Assembly: GCF_027587175.1 (NCBI RefSeq)
Contig: NZ_JAPCID010000001.1
Coordinates: 186,001-250,000 of the forward strand
Direction of reading: 5' to 3'
Origin: Solirubrobacter deserti
GTDB lineage: Bacteria; Actinomycetota; Thermoleophilia; Solirubrobacterales; Solirubrobacteraceae
Length of the DNA stretch: 64,000 nucleotides
Shown here: piece by piece, positions 9,926 to 18,428 of the stretch
How positions within the stretch are numbered: position 1 is the stretch's first letter
Layout of the letters: each line of letters starts with the position of its first letter
Translations under genes and position numbers: made by a program
The notes under the pieces: generated by a model
The model's database searches: none
Seen by the model: only the letters and a program-made list of their open reading frames with translations
What the model was told of the DNA's origin: nothing

Positions 9926-10896
9926 CAGTACCTCACTCTCGGGTCGATGAAGGCGTACAGGATGTCGACGAGCAGCGACATCATCACGATGAAGAACGCG
10001 CCGAACAGCACGGTCCCCTGGATGACCGGAAGGTCGGACAGGTTGATCGCGTTGAACGCGTAGCGGCCGATGCCCGGGATGTTGAAGACGGTCTCGGTGA
10101 GGATCGCGCCGCCGAGCAGGATGCCGATGTCCAGGCCGAGCAGCGTCACGATCGGCGTGATCGCGGCCCGCACGCCGTGGCGGAACACCACCCGCCGCTC
10201 CGAGAGCCCTTTCGCCCGGGCCGTGCGGATGTAGTCCTCCTGCAGCGTGTCGATCAGGTTGCCGCGCAGGAACCGCGCGTAGATCGCCGCGAACGCCGCC
10301 GCGAGCACGCACCACGGCATGATCAGCGCCTCCGCTCTCCCGAGCAGGCTGTCGGCGTCCCCGTAGGCCGAGTTGCCGGGCAGGATCGGGAAGCGCCCGA
10401 TGTCGTCGGCGAACAGGAAGATCGCGACCAGACCGAGGAAGTACACCGGCGCGGAGATGAACAGCAGCGCGACGCCCATGGCGAGGCGGTCCATCCACGA
10501 GCCGGTCTTGACGGCGGACAGCATGCCGACCGGGATGCCGATCGCGAGCCACAGGATCACGGCGCCGGTCGTGAGGAAGATCGTCACCGGGAGCCGCTCC
10601 AGGATCTCGGGCAGCACGTCCGTGTTGGTCTGGTAGCTGAAGCCGAAGTTGATGCCGTTGCCGCCCAGGAACGGCAGGATGTCGGCGATGTAGTTGACGA
10701 ACTGCTCGGGCTTGGACTTGTCCAGGCCGAGCTGCACGCGGATGATCTCGACCAGCTCCGGTGACGGCGAGCGACCCGCGCGCGCGACCGCCGGGTCGCC
10801 GGCCGGCAGCACGCTGAAGATGACGAACGTGATGCAGGAGATCACGAACAGCAGGAAGCCGGCCCAGAGCAGCCGGCGGGCGATGTAGGCGGCCAC
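9925..10896 (-). CDS. oppB: oligopeptide ABC transporter permease, OppB type
   Basis: An inner-membrane permease of 323 residues with six predicted transmembrane segments, the first at about 9-30. The N-terminus [16 protein letters not shown] and the EAA loop, beginning near [21 protein letters not shown], are OppB/DppB hallmarks. It pairs with OppC to form the channel. Only 6 bases separate it from oppC. A large periplasmic loop (about residues 50-95) fits the family. Confidence 0.93.
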   Translation of the reverse strand: MAAYIARRLLWAGFLLFVISCITFVIFSVLPAGDPAVARAGRSPSPELVEIIRVQLGLDKSKPEQFVNYIADILPFLGGNGINFGFSYQTNTDVLPEILERLPVTIFLTTGAVILWLAIGIPVGMLSAVKTGSWMDRLAMGVALLFISAPVYFLGLVAIFLFADDIGRFPILPGNSAYGDADSLLGRAEALIMPWCVLAAAFAAIYARFLRGNLIDTLQEDYIRTARAKGLSERRVVFRHGVRAAITPIVTLLGLDIGILLGGAILTETVFNIPGIGRYAFNAINLSDLPVIQGTVLFGAFFIVMMSLLVDILYAFIDPRVRY

Positions 10897-10902
10897 CTCA
10901 GC

Positions 10903-11895
10903 TCACCTCTGCTTGTTGCCCTTGGGGTTCAGCGCGTCCTGCATGCCGTCGCCCACGAGGTTGAACGCGAGCACGGTCAACAGCAGCGCCATGCCCGGGA
11001 AGAACATGAACCACCACGCCGAATCCACCTTGCCGGTGGCGTCGGCGAGCATCTGGCCCCACGACGGCTGGTCGCGCACGCCGACGCCGAGGAACGACAG
11101 CGAAGCCTCCAGCAGGATGTTCGCGGGGATGAACAGCGACGCGTAGACGATGATCGGCGCGACGAGGTTCGGGAGGATCTCGCGGAAGATGATCCGCATG
11201 TTCCCGGCGCCCAGCGACCGCGCCGCCTCGACGAACTCCTTCTCGCGCAGCGACAGCACCTGGCCGCGGATGATGCGCGCGACGTACGGCGACGTGGAGA
11301 GCACGATGATGAAGATCACGATCGTGCGGCCCGGCTGCAGCGCGCCGCCGAGGCAGCCCTCCTTGGTCGAACAGGCGGACGCGAGGCCAAGACCGAGCAG
11401 CAGCACCGGGAACGCCAGCAGGACGTCGATCACGCGCGCGATCACCGTGTCCACCCAGCCGCGGTAGAAGCCCGCGATCATGCCGGCGGTGACGCCGATC
11501 AGCACCGACAGGCCGGTGCCGATGAACGCCACGGTGAGCGACAGCCGGGCGCCGTCCAGGACGCGGGCGAGGATGTCGCGGCCGATGTCGTCGACGCCGA
11601 ACGGGTGCGCGGCGGTCGGCCCCAGCGGGAGCCCGAACGCGTCCAGCGCGTCCGTGGAGCGCTCACCCGGGTCCGGGATGCCCACGACCGAGCGGATCAC
11701 CGGCGCGAAGATCGCGACCAGGATCAGCAGCGCGATGAACACGAGCGCGGAGAGCGCGACCTTGTCCTTGCGGAAGCGCCGCCAGAAGAGCTGCAGGGGC
11801 GACCGAGCCGCCACCGGCGCCTTGCCGGCGACGATCTGATCAACGCCGTGATCCTCGGCGTGCAGCAGATCGCTGGCACCCGTTCCAGTACTCAA
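10903..11895 (-). CDS. oppC: oligopeptide ABC transporter permease, OppC type
   Basis: The second permease, 330 residues and the first gene of the operon. It has an extended cytoplasmic N-terminus (about 45 residues), then FRKDKVALSALVF leading into membrane segment one, and the EAA loop FVEAARSLGAGNMRIIFREILP. A cysteine-bearing periplasmic insertion (CSTKEGC) between two membrane segments could form a disulfide. No substrate-binding protein gene lies up- or downstream, so the binding protein must be encoded elsewhere or the operon was rearranged; specificity for peptides, as opposed to nickel or other ligands, is not proven. Confidence 0.92.
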   Translation of the reverse strand: MSTGTGASDLLHAEDHGVDQIVAGKAPVAARSPLQLFWRRFRKDKVALSALVFIALLILVAIFAPVIRSVVGIPDPGERSTDALDAFGLPLGPTAAHPFGVDDIGRDILARVLDGARLSLTVAFIGTGLSVLIGVTAGMIAGFYRGWVDTVIARVIDVLLAFPVLLLGLGLASACSTKEGCLGGALQPGRTIVIFIIVLSTSPYVARIIRGQVLSLREKEFVEAARSLGAGNMRIIFREILPNLVAPIIVYASLFIPANILLEASLSFLGVGVRDQPSWGQMLADATGKVDSAWWFMFFPGMALLLTVLAFNLVGDGMQDALNPKGNKQR

Positions 11896-11997
11896 TTCTT
11901 AGCCCCCTTCGGGGTGGTGGTACTCCCGTGTTCCCCGAACCGGCGAACACGCTACTACTTGCCCGCTCACGGACCGCAATACCCTTCCCCGCGGCAA

Positions 11998-12069
11998 GCC
12001 CTCGTAGCTCAATGGATAGAGCACGCGCCTCCTAAGCGCGGGATGCAGGTTCGATTCCTGCCGGGGGCA
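11998..12069 (+). tRNA. tRNA-Arg (CCT)
   Basis: A complete cloverleaf: acceptor GCCCTCG (11998-12004) pairs with CGGGGGC (12062-12068) with one T-G pair, discriminator A at 12069, a D arm GCTC/GAGC, an anticodon stem CGCGC/GCGCG and loop CTCCTAA giving anticodon CCT, and a T arm GCAGG-TTCGATT-CCTGC. CCA is not encoded. It reads AGG codons, which are rare in this GC-rich genome. It lies between the divergent opp operon and the YwqG-like gene. Confidence 0.96.
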
Positions 12070-12070
12070 C

Positions 12071-12076
12071 TAGGTT
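12071..12076 (+). promoter_or_regulatory. -10-like TAGGTT six bases before a GTG start
   Basis: TAGGTT directly after the tRNA-Arg gene ends six bases before GTG 12083. If used as a -10 box, transcription would begin at or next to the start codon, giving a leaderless message. No clear -35 hexamer is visible because that region is the tRNA itself. Confidence 0.35.
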
Positions 12077-12082
12077 CGACCG

Positions 12083-13511
12083 GTGATCCATGAGCGTCTC
12101 ACCGCGCTGAGGCGCGATTGGTCCGCGCTGCGCGCGCAGTGTGAAGCGGCGGTCCGCCGCGTGGAGTTCGGCGACCGCGAGGAGCTGTGGATCCCGGCGC
12201 CGCCGCTGCCTCCGCTGCCGCACCGTCCTCCACCGCACCCCGTTCCGGAGCCGGCTCCGGGCTCGTGGTCATGGCGATCTGGTGCTGACCGGCGAGTACG
12301 ACGCCGCCGGGCTGCTGCGCGTGCGCGACGGCGACCGCGTCGTCTGGGACCGCGCGCTGCACGGCATCGAGCCCGACCCGCCGTCCACGGAAGCGGCGCT
12401 GGAGACGTGGGCCGCAGCGGTCGCCGCGGCCGCGGAGCGCGCCGTCGCCGGCGACACCGGCGTGGCGGCGGTCAAGGTCATGGCGCCCCTGTCGCGGCAC
12501 GAGACGCCGCGGGTGTTCGTCGTCGATCGGGCCTACCTCGAGAAGGCCGAGCGGCGGGTCGGGCGCAGCGAGGCGATCTGGCGTCATTGGGAGGACGGGC
12601 GCAGCCTCGAGGTCGACGACGAGGGCCTGCGGGCCCGCCGCACGCTGTTGCAGGACGACGACCTCTACGCGCCCCACTTCGCCGCGATCCTGCAGCGCCA
12701 CGTGGACGAGCGCACCTGGCCCGACGGCGCCGTCGCCCTCGGGAATCCAGAGGCGCAGGCGCCCGCCACGGTCCCCGCGGCGCCCACCCTCGAAGCGGCC
12801 CCGCGCGACGAGGCCGAGCTCGCGGCGCTGATCGCGCGCTTCGACCTCCCGGCCGGGCTGATCGAGACCGCCCGCTGGGGGCTCGCACTGGTGGAGGGCG
12901 AGGGTCGCAGCCGCGTCGGCGGCCCGCCCGAGCTTCCGGGCGAGTGGCCCCAGCACGAGGGCCGGCCGCTCACGCACGTGATGACGATCTGGCTTGACGA
13001 GCTGCCGGACGTCCCCGGTCGCGAGCACCTTCCGCCGGACGGCACGCTGGTGTTCCTCGCCGCGCTCGACGAAGAGGACGAGCTGGTCGAGCCCGTCGCG
13101 GGCGACGACCCGCGGGTCCTTCTGAACCGCTTCGAGCCCGGCACGGCGCTCCAGCGACTTGCGGGCGACCCGGAGTGGACGCTCGAGGAGCGCCGCGTCC
13201 GGTTCGAGCCCGTGCTCACGCTTCCGGACCGCCGCGACGACCTCCCGCCCGACCAGCAGCTCGGCTACGAACAGTTGTACGAGGCCCTGTGCGCGGTGAC
13301 GCCGGGCCTCGGGCAACCGGGGCACCTCGTGCTCGGCCACCCGAACTTCGCGCACTGGGACACACGGGAACCGGGCGACATCACGCTGCTGCACTTCGGC
13401 TACGACTACGACCTGTCGATCGACGGCCGCGCGTTCACCGTCCACGGTCCGCCGGACGACGTGCGGGCCGGCCGCTGGGAGCGGCTGACCGTCACGCCGC
13501 AGCTCTTCTAG
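12083..13511 (+). CDS. YwqG-like (DUF1963) protein with an apparent frameshift
   Basis: Two frames are needed to read one protein. From GTG 12083 the N-terminus (MIHERLTALRRDWSALR, then FGDREELWIPAPP) is a convincing soluble protein start, but past about 12250 it turns into arginine-rich shadow. The coding continues in another frame from about 12270 (GDLVLTGEYDAAG) to the TAG at 13511. The C-terminal 210 residues, with PPELPGEWPQHEG, the LVFLAALDEED core and LLHFGYDYD, resemble DUF1963/YwqG. An unbroken frame could only start at an ATG 12141 and would open with an implausible basic stretch. A single-base indel (real or sequencing) in the proline-rich stretch 12185-12270 is the simplest reading. 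Function unknown. Confidence 0.6.
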
Positions 13512-14062
13512 GCCTTGTCCGGCCGGTCCGGGTAGACCTCGTCGATCGTCGCCAGCGCCTCGTAGGGCGCGTCATCGGAGGCGAGCCGGATCTGCTCCGC
13601 GCCGCCCGCGAGCCGGTCGAGCACGGACACGACGCCGACGACGTCGAAGCCCTCGGCGCGGACCGCCTCGATCGCCTGCACGGTGGAGCCGCCCGTGGTG
13701 ACGACGTCCTCCACGATCAGACAGCGCTCGCCGGGCTCCAGCGGCGGACCCTCGACCTTGCGCTGCAGCCCGTGCGCCTTGGTCTCCTTGCGGACGAAGA
13801 AGGCCTTCACGTCCGCGCCGCCCGCCAGCGCGGCGCACGCGGGCGCGTCCGCGCCCATGGTCAACCCGCCCACTGCCGTCGCCTCCCACTGGCGCGCGTA
13901 CGAGGCGATCAGTTCACCAAGCGCGGCAAACCCAGCCGGACGCAGGATCGCGCGCTTGGCGTCCACGTAGTACTGCGCGGTGGCCCCAGAGGTCAGGGTC
14001 ACCCCGCCGATCACGAGGGCGTGACGGCGCAGCTCCTCGATCAAAGTCTCTTTCGCTGACAT
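13508..14062 (-). CDS. pyrE: orotate phosphoribosyltransferase
   Basis: PyrE joins orotate to PRPP to give OMP in pyrimidine synthesis. The start ATG at 14060-14062 follows a G-rich ribosome-binding site and gives 184 residues, within the normal range. The PRPP-binding motif CLIVEDVVTTGGST is clear, as are YYVDAKRAIL near the N-terminus and RKETKAHG, which holds the conserved lysines of the flexible loop. The gene is monocistronic here, convergent with the YwqG-like gene with a 4-base overlap and divergent from the GCS2 gene. Confidence 0.94.
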   Translation of the reverse strand: MSAKETLIEELRRHALVIGGVTLTSGATAQYYVDAKRAILRPAGFAALGELIASYARQWEATAVGGLTMGADAPACAALAGGADVKAFFVRKETKAHGLQRKVEGPPLEPGERCLIVEDVVTTGGSTVQAIEAVRAEGFDVVGVVSVLDRLAGGAEQIRLASDDAPYEALATIDEVYPDRPDKA

Positions 14063-14092
14063 CCCCCAGGACCATATTCGGCCCATCGGCCG

Positions 14093-14098
14093 TAGACT
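14093..14098 (+). promoter_or_regulatory. -10-like TAGACT six bases before the GCS2 start
   Basis: TAGACT ends six bases before GTG 14105 in the pyrE/GCS2 intergenic region. The spacing would produce a leaderless transcript. The bases where a -35 should sit (about 14070-14075, GACCAT) match the consensus poorly. Confidence 0.35.
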
Positions 14099-14104
14099 GG
14101 GCTC

Positions 14105-15211
14105 GTGGAGCACCGCTTCGGCCGCCGGCCCGGTTTCCCGCTCGGGATCGAGGAGGAGCTCCTGCTCGTCGACGCCGAGACGTTTCGTCCGGCCAACATC
14201 GCGAGCGACCTGGTCGGTCTGCTCGATCCGCCCGCGGGCGTGATCATGAACGACCTCTACGAGGCGCTGATCGAGTGCTCGACCCCGGTGGTCGCCTCCG
14301 CGGCCGAGGGGATGGACGCGCTCGCGTCCCTGCGCGAGCTCATCCGCGGCACGGGCGCGGCGTTCATCGGCGGCGGCCTGCACCCGCACGTCGCGTTCGG
14401 CGACGTCGTGCACGTCGAGACCGACCGCTATCAGGACATCCGCCGCGAGATGCGCGGGCTCGTCAGCCGCACGCCCACCGCGGCGCTGCACGTGCACGTC
14501 GGCATGCCCGATCCCGAGACCGCGATCGACGTCTGCAACCGCATGCGCGCCTACCTCCCGCTGCTGCAGGCGCTCGCGGCGCACTCGCCGTTCTGGTTCG
14601 GCCACGACAGCGGCCTCGCCAGCGCACGCTCGACGCTCTTCCGCAGCTTCCCGCGCTCCACCATCCCGCCCACGTTCGCGGGCTGGGAGCACTACCAGGA
14701 CGTCGTGCAGTGGTGCGTGGAGACGGCCGAGGCCCCTGACTACACGTACTTGTGGTGGGACATCCGACCCAGCCCGCGGCTCGGCACGATCGAGGTGCGC
14801 GCGATGGACGCGCAGAGCCGGCTCGAGTCGGCGACGGGGATCGCCGCGCTCGTGCACGCGCTGGCCGTGGCCTGCGCGAACGGTGAGGAGGAGGCCGCAC
14901 CGCCGACCGAGGGGATCATGGAGTCGTCCTTCCGCGCCGCGCGCGACGGGCTCGACGCGACGGTCTGGTGGCGCGGCGCGATCCGCCCGATGCGGGAGGT
15001 CGGCGCCGACGCGCTCGCGCTCGCCCGCGGCTACGCGTCAGAGTTGCACGGCGAGGACGCGCTCGAGGAGGTCGAGCGCATCCTGCGCGACGGCGGCGGC
15101 GCGGACCGCATGCGCGCGGCCCACGCCGCCGGCGGGATGCACGAGGTGCTTTCCCGCCTGGCCGCTGAGTCCTGGGGCTACTCCTCCACCCAGACGACGT
15201 TGCCGAGCTGA
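14105..15211 (+). CDS. glutamate-cysteine ligase-like carboxylate-amine ligase (GCS2, YbdK family)
   Basis: A 368-residue ATP-grasp-like ligase of the GCS2 family, which makes gamma-glutamyl-cysteine or related peptides. The opening GRRPGFPLGIEEELLLVD carries the metal-binding glutamates, TAALHVHVGMPD supplies the conserved histidines, and WWDIRPSPRLGTIEVR is the family signature. In actinobacteria relatives include EgtA of ergothioneine synthesis, but no egt gene lies here, so the product is uncertain. The start GTG 14105 is preceded by a -10-like TAGACT. The 3' end overlaps the convergent L,D-transpeptidase gene by 34 bases. Confidence 0.88.
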   Translation: MEHRFGRRPGFPLGIEEELLLVDAETFRPANIASDLVGLLDPPAGVIMNDLYEALIECSTPVVASAAEGMDALASLRELIRGTGAAFIGGGLHPHVAFGDVVHVETDRYQDIRREMRGLVSRTPTAALHVHVGMPDPETAIDVCNRMRAYLPLLQALAAHSPFWFGHDSGLASARSTLFRSFPRSTIPPTFAGWEHYQDVVQWCVETAEAPDYTYLWWDIRPSPRLGTIEVRAMDAQSRLESATGIAALVHALAVACANGEEEAAPPTEGIMESSFRAARDGLDATVWWRGAIRPMREVGADALALARGYASELHGEDALEEVERILRDGGGADRMRAAHAAGGMHEVLSRLAAESWGYSSTQTTLPS

Positions 15212-16137
15212 AGCCAGTTGTAGATCTCCCGCGCGTTCGGGATCGGGACGCGCAGGCAACCGTGGCTCGCGTTGTAAGGCGGCACGGACACGTAGCCGTG
15301 GATGGCGTAGCCGCGGATGAAGTACACCGAGTCGACCATGCCCTTGGCGTTGGTGCCCGGGTCCTTGCGGTAGACGCGGAACTTGCCGCGCACGGTCGGC
15401 GTGGCGGGCGCGCCCGTGGACGTGTGGTAGATGCGCTGGACCTTGCCGCCGTCGATCAGCGCGAACACCTGCTTGCTGATGCGCGCCTCGACGTGGCGCC
15501 CGTCACCGGGGTGGCGGACCTTGAACTTGCCCTTGCCGGCGAGCAGCCCGCTGAAGACGTCGGACGTCGCGGTGTAGGTCCGCGCCATCCCGGTCATCTT
15601 GCGCCAGGCCATGACCGCGTTGGCGGTGCCACTGTCGTAGACGCCCGTGCGCGGGACCACGTACTTCATCGCGGCGAGCCGTGACTGCAGGATGCGCACC
15701 GCGGCGCCGCGGGAGCCGCGGGCCGCGTACGGCCGCACGGCGTCCAGGCGCACCGTCTTGGCCACGGCCGTCGCCAGCGCGGGCGTGGCGCGGTGGGAGG
15801 CGCGCAGCGAGAGCCGGCCGGCCTTGGCCGACTTGACCTTGAGCGTGGCCACGCCGGCCGCGCCGCCGTTGACGGGCTTGAACGCCAGCGTCTTGACGCG
15901 GATCTTCTTCTTGCCGCGATAGACCCGCAGGACCGCCGTCTCGTTCGGGACGTACGGCTTCATCACGACCCGCGCCGTGAACGAGCGGCCGGTGAGCGCG
16001 GCGCCGCCGAGCGTGTCCTGGGCGGTCACGGACAGCGTCGCGGTGGCCGGAACGGGAGCGGGAGCCGGCGGCGTCTGGGCGGAAGCGGTGGCGGGAACGG
16101 CACCGAGGGCGACGAGCGCCAACCCGGTCCGCTTCAT
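15178..16137 (-). CDS. secreted L,D-transpeptidase with peptidoglycan-binding domain
   Basis: A 319-residue envelope enzyme. It has a signal peptide (MKRTG to about residue 21, ending ATASAQ), an N-terminal Ig-like region (about 35-125), a PG_binding_1 domain (about 135-190, GSRGAAVRILQSRL) and a C-terminal YkuD domain. The catalytic YkuD motif is present as HGYVSVPP followed by SHGCLRVP, with the active cysteine in the latter. Such enzymes form 3-3 crosslinks in peptidoglycan, complementing the class A PBP encoded at 18429. The start overlaps the CPBP protease stop by 4 bases, suggesting co-transcription. Confidence 0.93.
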   Translation of the reverse strand: MKRTGLALVALGAVPATASAQTPPAPAPVPATATLSVTAQDTLGGAALTGRSFTARVVMKPYVPNETAVLRVYRGKKKIRVKTLAFKPVNGGAAGVATLKVKSAKAGRLSLRASHRATPALATAVAKTVRLDAVRPYAARGSRGAAVRILQSRLAAMKYVVPRTGVYDSGTANAVMAWRKMTGMARTYTATSDVFSGLLAGKGKFKVRHPGDGRHVEARISKQVFALIDGGKVQRIYHTSTGAPATPTVRGKFRVYRKDPGTNAKGMVDSVYFIRGYAIHGYVSVPPYNASHGCLRVPIPNAREIYNWLQLGNVVWVEE

Positions 16138-17006
16138 GCAGCCACCGTTCGCCGGGAGGACAGCGCATGCGCGCCGGCCGAGACCGTACCGACGGCGCCG
16201 ACGACGACCGCGGCGAACAGCGCCGGATCGAGGTCTCTCGTCACCCCGAAGGTGATCGCATTGTTGAGGGCGTGCAAGGCCATGCACGGAACTATGGACT
16301 GTGTTCGCCAGTAAAGGAGGCACAACCCCACTCCGAACACGCCGAGCGCGATCAGCGAGATCGCCGGCGCGGGCGCGTGGCCGACGGCGAAGACCACGCC
16401 GGTGATCGCCATGCCCCACCACGGGCCCAGGCGCTGGGCGAGCGCGCCGAACATGAACCCGCGGAAGAACAGCTCCTCCACGATCGGCGCGATCAGGCAG
16501 ATCGTGACGCCGTAGGCGATCAGCACGGCGAGCGAGTCCTCGTTCTTGACGTCGGTCACCAGCTGCTGCTCCTCGGGCTGGCCGAAGATGCCCGCCAGCA
16601 GCGCGGTCACCATCCAGAAGCCGACGTAGACGAGCACCGCCCAGCCCGCCGCCTCCCCGATCCGGCGCACGCGCACGAGCCCGAAGTCGGCGCGCGTGGT
16701 GCGGCCGAGCGCGAGCTTGACCGTGATGTAGGCGGCGAACACGAAGACGATGTTCTGGAAGGCGGTGAGCGCGAGCGTCAGGCCGACGGGCAGGTCGTCG
16801 GCCTCGATGCTCGGGTCGACGGCCGAGACCACGGCGATCACCGTGCCGCCGATGATCAGCACGATGGTCAGCGCGGCCGCGAGGGCGAGGAACGGGGCCC
16901 ACAGCGGGATGTGCGGGTCGGGCGGCGGCGGGGGCGGAGCGGCTTCCGGGGGCCGCTCGGGCGTCTCGGGCGGGAGCCAGCCGCCGTACTGGGAGTCCTG
17001 GGTCAA
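16134..17006 (-). CDS. CPBP-family intramembrane protease
   Basis: A 290-residue polytopic membrane protein of the CAAX-protease/bacteriocin-processing (Abi) family. A proline-rich cytoplasmic N-terminus (residues about 12-32) precedes about eight membrane segments. The catalytic motif EELFFRG starts at Glu177, and the second motif ALHALNNA supplies the conserved histidine and asparagine. Substrates of this family are mostly unknown. It lies in a minus-strand group with the HAD hydrolase upstream and L,D-transpeptidase downstream, both with 4-base overlaps. Confidence 0.92.
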   Translation of the reverse strand: MTQDSQYGGWLPPETPERPPEAAPPPPPPDPHIPLWAPFLALAAALTIVLIIGGTVIAVVSAVDPSIEADDLPVGLTLALTAFQNIVFVFAAYITVKLALGRTTRADFGLVRVRRIGEAAGWAVLVYVGFWMVTALLAGIFGQPEEQQLVTDVKNEDSLAVLIAYGVTICLIAPIVEELFFRGFMFGALAQRLGPWWGMAITGVVFAVGHAPAPAISLIALGVFGVGLCLLYWRTQSIVPCMALHALNNAITFGVTRDLDPALFAAVVVGAVGTVSAGAHALSSRRTVAA

Positions 17007-17653
17007 GTCGTGGCCAAGGGTATGAGCTCGGCCAGCGTTCGTACCGCCCCGGGCGGGAGCTCGCCCTCGCGGGCGATCAGGATCGGCCGGATGCCCGCCG
17101 CGCGGGCGCCCTCCACGTCGGCCTCGGGCGTGTCGCCGACGTGCCAGGTCTGCGCGGGCGTCGTGCCGGTGAGTTCGAGCGCGGCGCGGAAGATGGCGCC
17201 GTCCGGCTTGGCCGAGCCCACCTCCGCGGACGCGAGCGCGCCGTCGAGCAAGGGCGTGAGCCCGGTCTCCGACAGCCGCTCGTGAAGCGACCAGTCCCAG
17301 TTGGAGACCACCACGAGCTTGATCCCGCGCTCGCGCAGGGCGATCAGCGCCGGCGCGCTGTCGGGATAGGCGAAGAAGCGCAGCGAGGCCAGCAGCGCGT
17401 CCAGCGCGACCTCGAGCGGGACCGCCAGCCCCATCGCCTCCGCGCTGCGCACGCGCAGCTCGTGCAGCGATTGCGGGTCACGGCCCTCGTGCAGATGCGC
17501 GCGGTAGTAGGCGATCTCGTCCCGGATCGCCCGCCGCGCTCGTTCGCGCGTGATCTCATGGCCGCGCGCCCGCAACTCCGCTTGCAGATGGGGCGCCGGA
17601 GGCTCGAAGCCGATCAGCGTGCCGAGGGCATCGAGCAGAATGGCCCGGACCAT
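17003..17653 (-). CDS. HAD-superfamily hydrolase
   Basis: A phosphatase-like HAD protein of 216 residues. The start at ATG 17651-17653 puts the family motif directly at the N-terminus (MVRAILLDALGTL); note that motif I reads DALGT where DxDGT is usual, so the second aspartate is replaced by leucine. Motif II is VVVSNWD and motif III/IV is SAKPDG followed by HVGDTPEADVEGARAAG. Loss of the second aspartate is common in dehalogenase-like HADs. The substrate is unknown. Its start codon shares bases with that of the divergent MscS gene. Confidence 0.9.
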   Translation of the reverse strand: MVRAILLDALGTLIGFEPPAPHLQAELRARGHEITRERARRAIRDEIAYYRAHLHEGRDPQSLHELRVRSAEAMGLAVPLEVALDALLASLRFFAYPDSAPALIALRERGIKLVVVSNWDWSLHERLSETGLTPLLDGALASAEVGSAKPDGAIFRAALELTGTTPAQTWHVGDTPEADVEGARAAGIRPILIAREGELPPGAVRTLAELIPLATT

Positions 17654-18413
17654 GTTCGCCGTCGATACTGCCACCTGGATCAACGCGGGCGTCTCGATCG
17701 GCCTCGCGCTGCTGATCGCGACGCTGTTCGACCGCCTGTTCCGCGGCCGGCTCGCGCGCGAGATCTCCGACAAGGCGGGGATCACGCGCGAGGGCGCGAC
17801 CCGTCTGCGCTTCGTGCGCCGCCTGATCTACGCGATCATCGTGCTGATCGGGATCGCGCTCGCGCTCTCGGCCTTCGACGGCATCTCCAACCTCGCGCGC
17901 GGCCTGCTCGCCTCCGGCGCGATCGCCGCGGCCGTGATCGGCTTCGCCGCCCGCCAGGTGCTCGCGAACTTCGTCGCCGGGATCATGCTCGCGGTCACGC
18001 AGCCGATTCGCGTCGGCGACTGGGTGACGTTCGAGGGCCACTACGGCGTGGTCGAGGACGTGCGGTTGAACTACACGATCCTCAAGACCGCGACCCACCA
18101 GCGGATCGTGATCCCGAACGAGAAGCTGGCCGGCGGCGTGCTCAAGAACGACACGCTCGTGGTGGACGTCGTGAGCCTCGACGTCTCCATCTGGATCCCG
18201 CCCGAGGCCGACGCGGAGGCCGCGATCGCCGCGCTCGAGGACGAGACCGGGCAGGAGGTGACGATCGCCGAGGCCGTGCCCTGGGGGACGCGGCTGGGCG
18301 TCGGCTCGGACCCCGTCGCACCGCCTGATCGAGCGCCGCGGGAAGCCGATCTGCGCCGGCGCTGCCTCGCGCGTTTACGAAAAGAAGGTCTGCTTCGGGC
18401 CGGATCGAACTAG
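17652..18413 (+). CDS. MscS-family mechanosensitive ion channel
   Basis: A small MscS-type channel of 253 residues from ATG 17652 (an in-frame ATG at 17640 adds four residues). Three hydrophobic segments precede the beta domain; the pore-lining TM3 is glycine/alanine rich (LARGLLASGAIAAAVIGFAARQVLANFV). This is followed by PIRVGDWVTFEGHYGVVEDV, the MscS domain signature. It releases solutes on hypo-osmotic shock. Its start codon overlaps the divergent HAD start, so its promoter must lie in the HAD coding region. Confidence 0.9.
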   Translation: MFAVDTATWINAGVSIGLALLIATLFDRLFRGRLAREISDKAGITREGATRLRFVRRLIYAIIVLIGIALALSAFDGISNLARGLLASGAIAAAVIGFAARQVLANFVAGIMLAVTQPIRVGDWVTFEGHYGVVEDVRLNYTILKTATHQRIVIPNEKLAGGVLKNDTLVVDVVSLDVSIWIPPEADAEAAIAALEDETGQEVTIAEAVPWGTRLGVGSDPVAPPDRAPREADLRRRCLARLRKEGLLRAGSN

Positions 18414-18416
18414 ACT
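18411..18416 (+). promoter_or_regulatory. -10-like TAGACT upstream of the penicillin-binding protein
   Basis: TAGACT lies 12 bases before GTG 18429, but its TAG is also the stop codon of the MscS gene, so the match may be accidental. A purine-rich AAAAGAAGG at 18380-18388 is a possible regulatory neighbour; there is no good -35. Confidence 0.25.
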
Positions 18417-18428
18417 CGGGGATTCGCC

